A DNA stretch of 29,139 nt from IMG/VR virus record IMGVR_UViG_3300029266_001283, positions 1 through 29,139 of that record, one strand, 5' to 3'. Source of the DNA: a virus. The notes under the pieces were generated by a model, which had not been told where the DNA came from, ran no database searches, and worked only from the letters and a program-made list of their open reading frames with translations. Shown in pieces: positions 14,938-21,269 of the stretch; the stretch's first letter is position 1, and every line of letters starts with the position of its first letter. Position numbers and translations under genes: made by a program.

Positions 14938-15242
14938 ATTTGACAAGTATTGCAAACCAGTACTTTACAAAAAGCTAAAACAAGCCTATAAGAACTACTT
15001 TTTTCTATTTTTTCAGATTTGAATATCCAGTTTTTATTGAAATGATATTTCGTTGAATTCATTAGAATGGGTATCTTACTTCCCATATAAGCAGATTTAC
15101 GTTACTTTTAAGCTACTCTAATAAATCTCCAGTATGTTAGTATTATTTGTGTTTAATTGTTGCTTAGATAGCTTAATTTGAGTGTTTTACCATACATTAC
15201 CCTACTACATTTGAACTTCAGTACATTATAAAATTATTGCAT
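14938..15242. other. gene-free stretch between convergent clusters
   Basis: No frame longer than a few codons and no convincing promoter or repeat was seen. The stretch separates two converging transcription units and is bounded by a terminator-like hairpin on each side. Confidence 0.6.
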
Positions 15243-15268
15243 AAAAAAAGCTACTTAAAAAAGTAACT
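15243..15268 (-). terminator. intrinsic terminator of the minus-strand tiny-gene cluster
   Basis: On the minus strand AGTTACTT, loop TTTT, AAGTAGCT (8 bp with one G-T wobble) is followed by TTTTTT. It lies about 30 nt after the last small gene (stop at 15300) and converges with the plus-strand cluster. Confidence 0.75.
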
Positions 15269-15299
15269 TAATTTGTGTTAATATGTTGTTATTTATTTA

Positions 15300-15440
15300 T
15301 TAAAATTCTATGTATGGCAGTCCGATATCGTTTATGTTTATAGTTATATCCATAGGTATACCACAACCCACATTCTCACAAATAAAATTATCTACAGGGT
15401 TATTATATCCGCAATTTTGGCAAATGTTCTTGTTACTCAT
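15300..15440 (-). CDS. small zinc-ribbon protein (46 aa)
   Basis: ATG at 15438-15440, TAA at 15300-15302. It begins MSNKNICQNCGYNNPVDNF and contains CQNCGYNN (first CxxC knuckle) and, after nine intervening residues, CENVGCG (CxxxxC), so four Cys can bind one zinc. A hydrophobic tail follows (DITININDIGLPYIEF). Last gene of the minus-strand tiny-gene cluster. Such miniature zinc ribbons usually bind nucleic acid or protein. The exact role is unknown. Confidence 0.62.
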   Translation of the reverse strand: MSNKNICQNCGYNNPVDNFICENVGCGIPMDITININDIGLPYIEF

Positions 15441-15448
15441 ATTCTTAT

Positions 15449-15589
15449 TTATTTAATTGTTAATTGTTTTATTTTTGTTTCAGAAAGGTATATTGTATCC
15501 CCCGTATTTTTTATAGTGTAAGAATATAATCCACTTAGTGTGTATCCGTTATATTCTATTTTTAAACCCTCGTATATTAGCTCATTCAT
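15449..15589 (-). CDS. small hypothetical protein (46 aa)
   Basis: ATG at 15587-15589, TAA at 15449-15451. Begins MNELIYEGLKIEYNGYTLSG and ends TKIKQLTIK. It looks like a small beta-sheet protein with Tyr/Thr-rich alternating strands. The spacing of 3 nt to the gene upstream and 8 nt to the one downstream fits the cluster. No family recognised. Confidence 0.55.
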   Translation of the reverse strand: MNELIYEGLKIEYNGYTLSGLYSYTIKNTGDTIYLSETKIKQLTIK

Positions 15590-15592
15590 ATC

Positions 15593-15793
15593 TTATTTAT
15601 TTAATTGTTTTATATGTTTAATTGCTTCTTTTTTCATATGGTCAATATCTAGCCATTCTAGTAGCTCTATGGTTGTGAATACTAGTGTAACCTCTTCACC
15701 ATCTGAGTTAATACCTCCGATATATGTTTCATTTCTATATGTTTGATAGCTATCTATACTATGGAATCCTATAAATTTTGTTTCAATGCTCAT
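15593..15793 (-). CDS. hypothetical protein (66 aa)
   Basis: Begins MSIETKFIGFHSIDSYQTYR. The middle GGINSDGEEVTLVFTTIELL is beta-rich, and the C-terminal helix DHMKKEAIKHIKQLNK is basic. No family recognised. A coupled member of the AT-rich cluster, 4 nt from its upstream neighbour. Confidence 0.58.
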   Translation of the reverse strand: MSIETKFIGFHSIDSYQTYRNETYIGGINSDGEEVTLVFTTIELLEWLDIDHMKKEAIKHIKQLNK

Positions 15794-15797
15794 TGTT

Positions 15798-16004
15798 TTA
15801 TATTTCTATTGTTAATTTATTTATTTGAGGTTTTATAATTTCTATCAGTTTAAACGTTTGATATTTTAAACGATAACGTGTTAAATCATTTGTCAAAATG
15901 TATTCCTTAATAGTGTTGTTTTCTATATTAAAAAGTATGAATGCTTTCTTTGTATTGCTTAATTTAAGTAATAGTGTTAAATTAATTTTATAGGTATTTA
16001 TCAT
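15798..16004 (-). CDS. hypothetical protein (68 aa)
   Basis: Begins MINTYKINLTLLLKLSNTKK. Isoleucine- and lysine-rich, with beta-like segments (AFILFNIENNTIKEYILTND) and no Cys or obvious motif. 4 nt gap to the gp88-like gene upstream. Function unknown. Confidence 0.52.
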   Translation of the reverse strand: MINTYKINLTLLLKLSNTKKAFILFNIENNTIKEYILTNDLTRYRLKYQTFKLIEIIKPQINKLTIEI

Positions 16005-16008
16005 GATA

Positions 16009-16722
16009 TTAAATTGTATTTATTACAAAACCGCTTTTGTCTGTTCTAGCTTTACCTTTGGCTTTTAAGCCTAAAATAAAACCTTTGTACTTTAGCATTT
16101 CGTTATCCGTTTTGTCTCCGTCCATTACTGGAATACCTTTGTATGTTTGTGGTAATTCACCATTAAAAACTGCAGATACATTTGCACCATATTGCACCGC
16201 CTTAAAAATATCTTCTTCGTTATCTTCAGCACGTGAGAATGTTAATGTATAGTTTTTGTCATTGCTATATTTTTTTACTTTACCTAGTATTTTTGTATAG
16301 TCGTAAAAGTGTAAATTATTATAATTAGATATATCAAAACCAGCGTACTTTTTTAATAAGAATATGAAATCAAGGTCACTTGTGCCATTCAGACGTATTA
16401 AAGTTTGGTTAGTATTTTTACTTGCTTTTTTATCTATTTTAATTAGCTCACTAGCTAGTTGATTAATAAAAGCTTTTTTATCGTTTAAATAGTATTCAGT
16501 TTTGTTTTGTCTGGCTTTTATTACATTTGAGAATGCACCTCTACCAGCACTAAACAAACAAGCTGCAGCACATCCTTTACTTGCTTTTGGACAAATATTG
16601 ATTCCTTTGCTGTTTTGTTTGTATGGTGCAAGATATAAGATGTATGTATCTTGGTCATTTTTACTTGTTTTAGCATTAGTTGTTCCTTTACTTAAGAGGT
16701 TTTTCGGTATTTTATAATTCAT
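16009..16722 (-). CDS. gp88/DUF7227-like Cys-cluster protein
   Basis: A 237-aa protein, the only long gene in the tiny-gene cluster. Residues 27-33 (YILYLAP) lead into NICPKASKGCAAACLFSAG (42-60), with Cys at 44, 51 and 55 (C-x6-C-x3-C). Next come GRGAFSNVIKARQNKTEYY and LIRLNGTSDLDF. I associate CPxAxxGCAAACLxxAGRG plus RLNGTSD with a widespread phage family of unknown function (annotated as gp88-like or DUF7227). The three Cys suggest an Fe-S cluster or zinc site. Some have proposed a radical-SAM-like fold, but the canonical CxxxCxxC is not present here. The enzyme activity is unknown. Confidence 0.65.
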   Translation of the reverse strand: MNYKIPKNLLSKGTTNAKTSKNDQDTYILYLAPYKQNSKGINICPKASKGCAAACLFSAGRGAFSNVIKARQNKTEYYLNDKKAFINQLASELIKIDKKASKNTNQTLIRLNGTSDLDFIFLLKKYAGFDISNYNNLHFYDYTKILGKVKKYSNDKNYTLTFSRAEDNEEDIFKAVQYGANVSAVFNGELPQTYKGIPVMDGDKTDNEMLKYKGFILGLKAKGKARTDKSGFVINTI

Positions 16723-16724
16723 AG

Positions 16725-16982
16725 TTATGCACGTTTAAAGGTTAAAATTTGTTTTTCAATATAAAACTCGGTTAAACTTATATTATAAAGTTCGTCTATC
16801 ATGGTTAAATCTAACATGTCATAAAAATAAACCCTGTCTAAACTTACATTGTTTTCGTTTATTAATATTTTAGTAATATTATCTTTACTTTTATTAGCTT
16901 TTGTTTTACTGGTAAAAAAACGCTTTTCTTCTACTACTTTGTTTTTTATATCGTATACGGTTAACATTTGTATTTTATTCAT
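16725..16982 (-). CDS. hypothetical protein (85 aa)
   Basis: Begins MNKIQMLTVYDIKNKVVEEK. Lys/Ile-rich alternating strand and helix pattern (RVYFYDMLDLTMIDELYNIS) ending with a beta strand QILTFKRA. It sits 2 nt before the gp88-like gene, so is probably translated from the same mRNA. No family recognised. Confidence 0.55.
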   Translation of the reverse strand: MNKIQMLTVYDIKNKVVEEKRFFTSKTKANKSKDNITKILINENNVSLDRVYFYDMLDLTMIDELYNISLTEFYIEKQILTFKRA

Positions 16983-17013
16983 TTTTATAAGTTTTATTAA
17001 TTAGTATTTTAAG

Positions 17014-17265
17014 TTATTTTCTTATTCTAGTAAATTCCTTAGCCTTTCTATCTAGTATTAATTGAAAAGATTCGTTTAAATCATTTGTATCGTCATAACC
17101 TGAAGGGTTTACAAAACCCAAATCTATTTCTAAATATTTTAAATATCCAAATTTGAAGTCGTTCATGTCTAAAGTTACATTTGTATTGTGTACGTTAGTT
17201 CTAACCCTAACTTGTTCAATAAATTCACTGATTGATATTTTTTGTGTGTTCGTCATTTTATTCAT
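17014..17265 (-). CDS. hypothetical protein (83 aa)
   Basis: Begins MNKMTNTQKISISEFIEQVR. A second ATG three codons in (17254-17256) could be the true start. The middle KYLEIDLGFVNPSGYDDTND has a Gly/Asp-rich loop, and the end FQLILDRKAKEFTRIRK is a basic helix. No family recognised. Operon neighbour of the gp88-like gene. Confidence 0.55.
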   Translation of the reverse strand: MNKMTNTQKISISEFIEQVRVRTNVHNTNVTLDMNDFKFGYLKYLEIDLGFVNPSGYDDTNDLNESFQLILDRKAKEFTRIRK

Positions 17266-17267
17266 AG

Positions 17268-17474
17268 TTATATTATTTTAAAGGTTTCTAATTTGTTTAA
17301 ATTACTATTATAATACTTTTTTAATCTTATTATAATTAGCTTGTTTATTTGTATTCTATCTTGATGGTACACGTCAACTTTGTTACTATTCTGTAAATTA
17401 TAATTTTGTAACATGTTTATAAGCTCTAAAATTCTGGTTAACTTTTCAAAGGTTTTTATCTTGTATTTATACAT
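17268..17474 (-). CDS. hypothetical basic helical protein (68 aa)
   Basis: Begins MYKYKIKTFEKLTRILELIN, with helix-rich, Asn/Lys/Leu-heavy sequence (LIIIRLKKYYNSNLNKLETF) and no Cys. It lies 2 nt before the downstream gene. No family recognised. High A+T forces Lys, Asn and Ile, so composition alone is not informative. Confidence 0.5.
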   Translation of the reverse strand: MYKYKIKTFEKLTRILELINMLQNYNLQNSNKVDVYHQDRIQINKLIIIRLKKYYNSNLNKLETFKII

Positions 17475-17485
17475 TGTTATAGATT

Positions 17486-17740
17486 TTAATTATTAATTAG
17501 ATTAGATATTAAAAAATAAGCTTTATCCTGAAAAAAGCCAGCTCCAGAAATTAAAATTTGTACTGATGAATAACCATCATAAGACAAATCCTTTATTGTA
17601 TCTAAAAAGTTATTATTTATAGTGTAATTAATACTTATTTCTTCGCCTTTATTGTTTAATGCTGTAGATATACCATAAACAACCATGTCTGGATAAAACT
17701 CTTTTATTGCTTGGTAATTGTTTGTGTTTTCTATCTTCAT
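17486..17740 (-). CDS. hypothetical protein (84 aa)
   Basis: Begins MKIENTNNYQAIKEFYPDMV. The sequence VYGISTALNNKGEEISINY and SSVQILISGAGFFQDKAYFL suggests a compact beta-alpha fold with a conserved-looking Gly-Ala-Gly turn. No family recognised. Co-directional, 5 nt after the gene upstream. Confidence 0.55.
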   Translation of the reverse strand: MKIENTNNYQAIKEFYPDMVVYGISTALNNKGEEISINYTINNNFLDTIKDLSYDGYSSVQILISGAGFFQDKAYFLISNLINN

Positions 17741-17745
17741 TTTGT

Positions 17746-17979
17746 TTATTTATTTAATATATAATTAATTAATGTTTCTTTATTGTCATTATCTAAAGCC
17801 GTGTATAAATACATAAAAGCTGTTTGGCTATTCCCAAACCTATTGCAATAAGCTGAAAATTTATTTCTTAAATGTTGAGCTAAATAGTCATCGAAAATAT
17901 TCTCAATAAATTTATGTTCGTAATTAAACGAGTACATTATTACTTTGTCAACGGCATTAAAATTTGTTTTGTTTTGCAT
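17746..17979 (-). CDS. hypothetical helical protein (77 aa), first of the cluster
   Basis: Begins MQNKTNFNAVDKVIMYSFNY. The segment DDYLAQHLRNKFSAYCNRFG followed by QTAFMYLYTALDNDNKETLI is helical and resembles short conserved phage proteins of Bacteroidota (HLRxKFxxYCxRxG pattern), by memory. It is the promoter-proximal gene of the minus-strand cluster. Its leader lies in the repeat-rich control region (17980-18750), though I could not place a clear TAnnTTTG box. Function unknown. Confidence 0.58.
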   Translation of the reverse strand: MQNKTNFNAVDKVIMYSFNYEHKFIENIFDDYLAQHLRNKFSAYCNRFGNSQTAFMYLYTALDNDNKETLINYILNK

Positions 17980-18175
17980 TTTATAAGATTTTTAATAATT
18001 AATAATATTTAAACCTACAAAAAAACATTGATTTTTGTTCTTTTTTGTAAAAAATAATGTGTTAAAGTTTGAATTTTTATCATATTAACAACAAACAAGT
18101 AATTTTATTAATTATAATATAATAAAAAGCACCAAAAACTAAGAATAATTCATTGCGAATAATGCAAAAAACCTG

Positions 18176-18208
18176 TTAAAATGTGTTAAAGTTTTACGAA
18201 TAGTGTAA
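18176..18208 (+). repeat. 33-bp iteron-like repeat, copy 1
   Basis: TTAAAATGTGTTAAAGTTTT then ACGAATAGTGTAA. Copy 2 (18321-18351) differs by a 2-nt deletion and a few substitutions. A shorter relative of the tail (GCGAATAATGCAA) is at 18155-18167, and AATGTGTTAAAGTTT also occurs at 18056-18070. Confidence 0.6.
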
Positions 18209-18320
18209 TTTGTCTATTTTTACTGCATTTTATAGCTAAAAAAAACCTATTTTTTTACAAAAATCAATCAAAAACAATACTAATTTTGTCACTTTTTTAT
18301 GAATTTATGTCACTTTTACC

Positions 18321-18351
18321 TTAAAATGTTAACGTTTTACGAATAATGCAA
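18321..18351 (+). repeat. 31-bp iteron-like repeat, copy 2
   Basis: TTAAAATGTTAACGTTTTAC then GAATAATGCAA. Direct repeat of 18176-18208, 145 nt downstream. The central GTTAAC is a palindrome. The pair suggests a protein-binding iteron, possibly the origin or regulator of the minus-strand cluster. Confidence 0.6.
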
Positions 18352-18420
18352 CAAAACAAAAAAAGTACAAAACATCACAAAACCAGCTTTTAAAATGTAA
18401 TAAAGGTATTTTCTAAAATA

Positions 18421-18428
18421 TAACTTTG
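18421..18428 (+). promoter_or_regulatory. TAnnTTTG -7 element before a possible small ORF
   Basis: TAACTTTG matches the Bacteroidota -7 consensus, 25 nt before the ATG at 18453. No TTG at the expected upstream distance was seen. Confidence 0.3.
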
Positions 18429-18452
18429 TGATATAAAAATTAACAAATCTAC

Positions 18453-18623
18453 ATGAATGCGAATACAAAAAGTTTTTTAAACAGCAATAAAAAAACTTAC
18501 TTATTTTTAATATTTATATTGATTATAAATTTAGTGTTAAAATTGTTAAAATATTTTTTTATATCAATTATTTGGTTATTCGCGTGCGTGCGTGCGTGCG
18601 TGCGCGCGACCCCATCATATTAA
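18453..18623 (+). CDS. possible 56-aa membrane peptide spanning the GCGT tract
   Basis: ATG at 18453-18455, TAA at 18621-18623. It reads MNANTKSFLNSNKKTYLFLI, then a hydrophobic stretch (FILIINLVLKLLKYFFISII), then ACVRACVRA encoded by the GCGT repeat. A TAACTTTG -7 element is nearby. A hydrophobic frame is expected by chance in AT-rich DNA, and the ACVR tail is a microsatellite by-product, so this may not be a gene. Confidence 0.25.
   Translation: MNANTKSFLNSNKKTYLFLIFILIINLVLKLLKYFFISIIWLFACVRACVRATPSY
18581..18608 (+). repeat. 28-bp strictly alternating pyrimidine-purine GCGT tract
   Basis: CG, five tandem GCGT units, then GCGCGCG. Every step alternates pyrimidine and purine, the composition most prone to Z-DNA under negative supercoiling, and it stands out as the densest GC block in an AT-rich window. 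It directly abuts the first 19-bp repeat (18609). Confidence 0.75.
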
Positions 18624-18749
18624 ACATACCCCTCCATATTAAACATAGTGAGTCACCCCATCATAACAAAGACGGAATAAAAATAAGAAAGGAGCAACAA
18701 AATTAATTGTTACCCCTTCATAATAAACGCACCCCTTTATATTAAACGC
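18609..18749 (+). repeat. five-copy 19-bp repeat family (iterons)
   Basis: Copies start at 18609, 18628, 18655, 18712 and 18731. The first two read ACCCCATCATATTAAACAT and ACCCCTCCATATTAAACAT. Copies 1-2 and 4-5 are exact head-to-tail tandems. Copy 3 (ACCCCATCATAACAAAGAC) is more divergent, and copies 4-5 are ACCCCTTCATAATAAACGC and ACCCCTTTATATTAAACGC. The distance from copy 3 to copy 4 is 57 bp (3 x 19). Copy 5 ends 1 nt before the large terminase stop. All are in one orientation, typical of initiator, terminase or operator binding. Confidence 0.78.
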
Positions 18750-18750
18750 T

Positions 18751-19965
18751 CTATCTTATTGTGTAAATTCCTTTGTTCTTACTTGTAGCTAATCTCATTA
18801 AAGCATATCTAATAGAATCACAAAAATGATTAAACTTATCGATTGGTCTCACACCCTTCTCATGCCATACATAGTTATTAAACTCCTTTATAACACCATT
18901 ACTTCTTGGGTCTACTATTATCTCATAATCCTGCATAAGTGCTATACCAGATAAGATACTACCACTCTTCTTTACAGCAGGTTGTATGTTTAATCCTTTA
19001 GCCTTCAATTCTTTTATAAGTCTAGGCTCTGCTGAATCACAAACTATCAAATCTAAGCCACACTCAGCTCTATTCATATTAGCTATATCTGAGGTAGAAA
19101 GTCCTGTTTTACCATAAATCTCCTTTACATAGACTCTATTGTTAAAATCATCTATAGATATCTTTACGAGTGTTGTAGGGTCTTCAGAGAACCCAAAATC
19201 TTGACCATAAATAGTTTTTTCTGTCTGTATGTAGTCTCCAACTTTCCAATTTCTTATAATCGTTCCTTCTGCTTTAGCTAACCACCCTCCTAATATCTGG
19301 TGTTGATATTTATCTGGTCTTCTAGCTTTCATCTCTAATATCCTAGCAAGAAATGATTCCGACAGATTATCTTTGTTGTCTTTATACGTTGTATGGATAT
19401 AAGTTGTATCTCCTTTAGTACCATTAAATCCATCATCAACAATATTACCTAAAAAGAATCGTTGGTATATCCAATGCTCTTTTGTTGTAGGGTTTAATAT
19501 TAAAATAACCCTGTTTTGCTTCTTTAAAGACCTTATAGAGAAGTCAATCTTATCAAAGGTAGCTTCATCATCTAGTTCCTCTGCTTCATCCACTACAAAG
19601 GTTGTAATTCCATTTAAAGACTTTAATGCTGCTGTCTGATTACCACTAGAAGTCCTTATTCCTTTAAATATGATAGAAGAACCTGTTTGAAGGTTTGTTA
19701 TCTCATCCTTAGTTATCCTAAAGTGAGAATTTACTCCCATCATATCAATTTTCTCTACAAATTCTGGTATAATAGATGTATTGGCTGATGACATTGTATA
19801 ACGAGTAAACAGTATCTTATGTCCACTTTCGTATGTAAGGTTCAGTAGAAATACGTTTATACCAAAAGACTTACCACTACCCCTACCTCCTGTAATAACA
19901 TTGTACCTTGTCTTGCTTTGGAATAAAGGGATGTACTTATCATGCAGGTTTATACTATTCTTCAT
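18751..19965 (-). CDS. terL: terminase large subunit (DNA packaging ATPase-nuclease)
   Basis: A 404-aa protein. Walker A is GGRGSGKS (26-33), Walker B FVVDEAEEL (123-131), with a C-terminal coupling motif region at LILNPTTKEHW. The C-terminal RNase-H-like nuclease has the metal-ligand acids Asp256 in YGQDFGFSEDP, Asp310 in LIVCDSAEP, and Asp383 in FNHFCDSIRYAL. Length and motifs fit a PBSX/Terminase_6-type packaging motor that cuts concatemers and drives DNA into heads. It overlaps the small terminase gene by 11 nt. Unusually, no portal gene follows. Instead the 19-bp repeats and a control region start at its stop codon. Confidence 0.93.
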   Translation of the reverse strand: MKNSINLHDKYIPLFQSKTRYNVITGGRGSGKSFGINVFLLNLTYESGHKILFTRYTMSSANTSIIPEFVEKIDMMGVNSHFRITKDEITNLQTGSSIIFKGIRTSSGNQTAALKSLNGITTFVVDEAEELDDEATFDKIDFSIRSLKKQNRVILILNPTTKEHWIYQRFFLGNIVDDGFNGTKGDTTYIHTTYKDNKDNLSESFLARILEMKARRPDKYQHQILGGWLAKAEGTIIRNWKVGDYIQTEKTIYGQDFGFSEDPTTLVKISIDDFNNRVYVKEIYGKTGLSTSDIANMNRAECGLDLIVCDSAEPRLIKELKAKGLNIQPAVKKSGSILSGIALMQDYEIIVDPRSNGVIKEFNNYVWHEKGVRPIDKFNHFCDSIRYALMRLATSKNKGIYTIR

Positions 19966-20326
19966 CTTCTGGTGTTACGTCTATAATATCTTCTTTTGCA
20001 GGAGGCTGATGTCCATAGAAATTTATAACAGGAGTTGCTGACTTCTGTGTTGAATTACCAAACCCATCTTTAGGCTTACCATAAACATATTCTAACAAAA
20101 GTTTTCTATCGTTATGGTTTTTCTGAGCCTCTTCAGCTAAGTTCATCCAAAAGTCTTGTTCAGAACCAAATACCTTTTTAATGGCTTTGACTCCGAACTC
20201 CTTCATCCTTTCTCTCTTAGCTTTATTTATAGCTGCTGTAGTAGGTTTTACAACATCCAGCTGACCTTTCTTTCTTTTATTATAATGCCTACCATCAGTA
20301 GGTTTTATTTCATTTGATTTAGCCAT
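19955..20326 (-). CDS. terS: terminase small subunit
   Basis: A 123-aa protein starting MAKSNEIKPTDGRHYNKRKK, with a basic N-terminus, a helical middle (KAIKKVFGSEQDFWMNLAEE) and an acidic C-terminus (DIIDVTPEDEE). Small size, basic N-terminus for DNA binding, and an 11-nt overlap with the large subunit gene identify it. It should recognise the packaging site. Preceded by the same two-part motif as the virion operon (20343-20368), which suggests a late promoter. The acidic tail probably contacts the large subunit or portal. Confidence 0.82.
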   Translation of the reverse strand: MAKSNEIKPTDGRHYNKRKKGQLDVVKPTTAAINKAKRERMKEFGVKAIKKVFGSEQDFWMNLAEEAQKNHNDRKLLLEYVYGKPKDGFGNSTQKSATPVINFYGHQPPAKEDIIDVTPEDEE

Positions 20327-20342
20327 AAGTTTACTATTAAAT

Positions 20343-20368
20343 TTATAACGTAATATAGAAGTTTTTGT
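20343..20368 (-). promoter_or_regulatory. candidate late promoter of the terminase operon
   Basis: Minus strand: ACAAAAA, 9 nt, TACGTTATAA, then 16 nt to the small terminase ATG. It shares the exact 10-mer TACGTTATAA and the upstream box with the virion operon promoter candidate (11449-11473). Just upstream is an imperfect inverted repeat with GGCAC/GTGCT arms (~20380-20402). Confidence 0.45.
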
Positions 20369-20427
20369 TTACAACTAAGCACAAAGCACATTAAAACGTG
20401 CCTTGTACAATCTGTTGTAGATAATAG

Positions 20428-20661
20428 CTACAAATCAAAGCTTACCTTTTGCAAATTATCGCTATCTCTTTTAAGTGCTTCGTATTCTTGCTTAATAATC
20501 GTTACGCTACTATCAACAACAACGGGTATAGTTAATTTTTTAACTACATCGTCTTTTAAATAAATAATTTCCCTTAACCATTCATCTCTACTATCTATTT
20601 CTTCATTATAATGAGCTTCTATAAGCCTATCAAATTCTTTTACTAAATCTTCTTTTGTCAT
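20428..20661 (-). CDS. hypothetical acidic protein (77 aa)
   Basis: Begins MTKEDLVKEFDRLIEAHYNE. Helical and charged, with a Val/Ile-rich strand (KLTIPVVVDSSVTIIKQEYE) near the middle. No family recognised. It lies between the replication genes and terminase, with a 100-nt gap before the small terminase gene that holds the late-promoter candidate. Confidence 0.55.
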   Translation of the reverse strand: MTKEDLVKEFDRLIEAHYNEEIDSRDEWLREIIYLKDDVVKKLTIPVVVDSSVTIIKQEYEALKRDSDNLQKVSFDL

Positions 20662-20714
20662 AATTTCTTTTTATTTAATCCGTTAAAAATCTAACCATAC
20701 CCAAACCGTTGTAT

Positions 20715-21269
20715 TTACCAATGCATACCCTCCATTGAGGTACTAGACTCTATTATCTGGCATTTATCTTTGGTTTTCCACTCCCAAGACTTTATCCTTA
20801 GATTAATCATCTCATACATCTCTTTTCTTTTATCCTTTGGAATAGTATCTATTAAATCATGCAGTTCATTCCTTTCTCCAAAAGCCTTGTTCTTTTCTAT
20901 TCGTTCATTTATAATTTTAATTCTCTCAGACTTCCTAGCATCTATAACTTCCCTACTTTTTCTCTTATCATCAAAAAATACATCATAAACATTTCTAAAC
21001 TTAATAAAGTTATTGTAATAAATATCTATCTTCTTTAGTGCATGAAATATAGATGACCTGTTCTTTACAATACCCATATCAGCAAACCATTCGGATATCA
21101 TCCTGTCATTCATGCCATTTATATCTTTTAATATAACATACAGCAACGCTCTAAAGTAAGCCTTTTCTTCGTGTCTAGAAGAGTCATTTAAGTCTATACC
21201 TGTAATATCTACAAATCTATCAGCAAGCTCTTTGGCTGAGTGTTCGTTATAACCTTTAATTTTTATCAT
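20715..21269 (-). CDS. DnaA domain IV-like DNA-binding protein
   Basis: A 184-aa protein. The N-terminal ~100 residues have a helical arrangement with ISEWFADMGIVKNRSSIFHA followed by LKKIDIY, close to the DnaA-type helix-turn-helix in which a RxxxTVxHAxxKI segment reads the DnaA box. RSSIFHALKKI is the matching element. The C-terminal half is basic and coiled-coil-like (KSREVIDARKSERIKIINER). No ATPase part is present, so this is a domain IV relative that may bind an origin or regulate replication. It overlaps the upstream gene by 14 nt. Confidence 0.55.
   Translation of the reverse strand: MIKIKGYNEHSAKELADRFVDITGIDLNDSSRHEEKAYFRALLYVILKDINGMNDRMISEWFADMGIVKNRSSIFHALKKIDIYYNNFIKFRNVYDVFFDDKRKSREVIDARKSERIKIINERIEKNKAFGERNELHDLIDTIPKDKRKEMYEMINLRIKSWEWKTKDKCQIIESSTSMEGMHW

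Larger units (their letters stand above)
17980..18750. promoter_or_regulatory. gene-poor control region between terminase and tiny-gene cluster
   Basis: About 770 nt of very AT-rich DNA holding several iteron-like elements: AATGTGTTAAAGTTT (18056-), longer repeats at 18176-18208 and 18321-18351, the GCGT tract and the 19-bp repeat family. Besides repeats it contains one short plus-strand frame (18453-18623). Likely roles are replication origin, DNA packaging site or regulatory leader of the minus-strand cluster. The sequence alone does not decide. Confidence 0.55.

Noticed and set aside
15540-15746. Plus-strand frame at the convergent end of the tiny-gene cluster
   Set aside because: Antisense to two minus-strand small genes with good spacing, and a serine-rich composition from reversed codons.
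18609-18749. Direct repeats as a CRISPR array
   Set aside because: Repeats are 19 bp, imperfect, partly tandem without spacers and few in number. No cas genes nearby.
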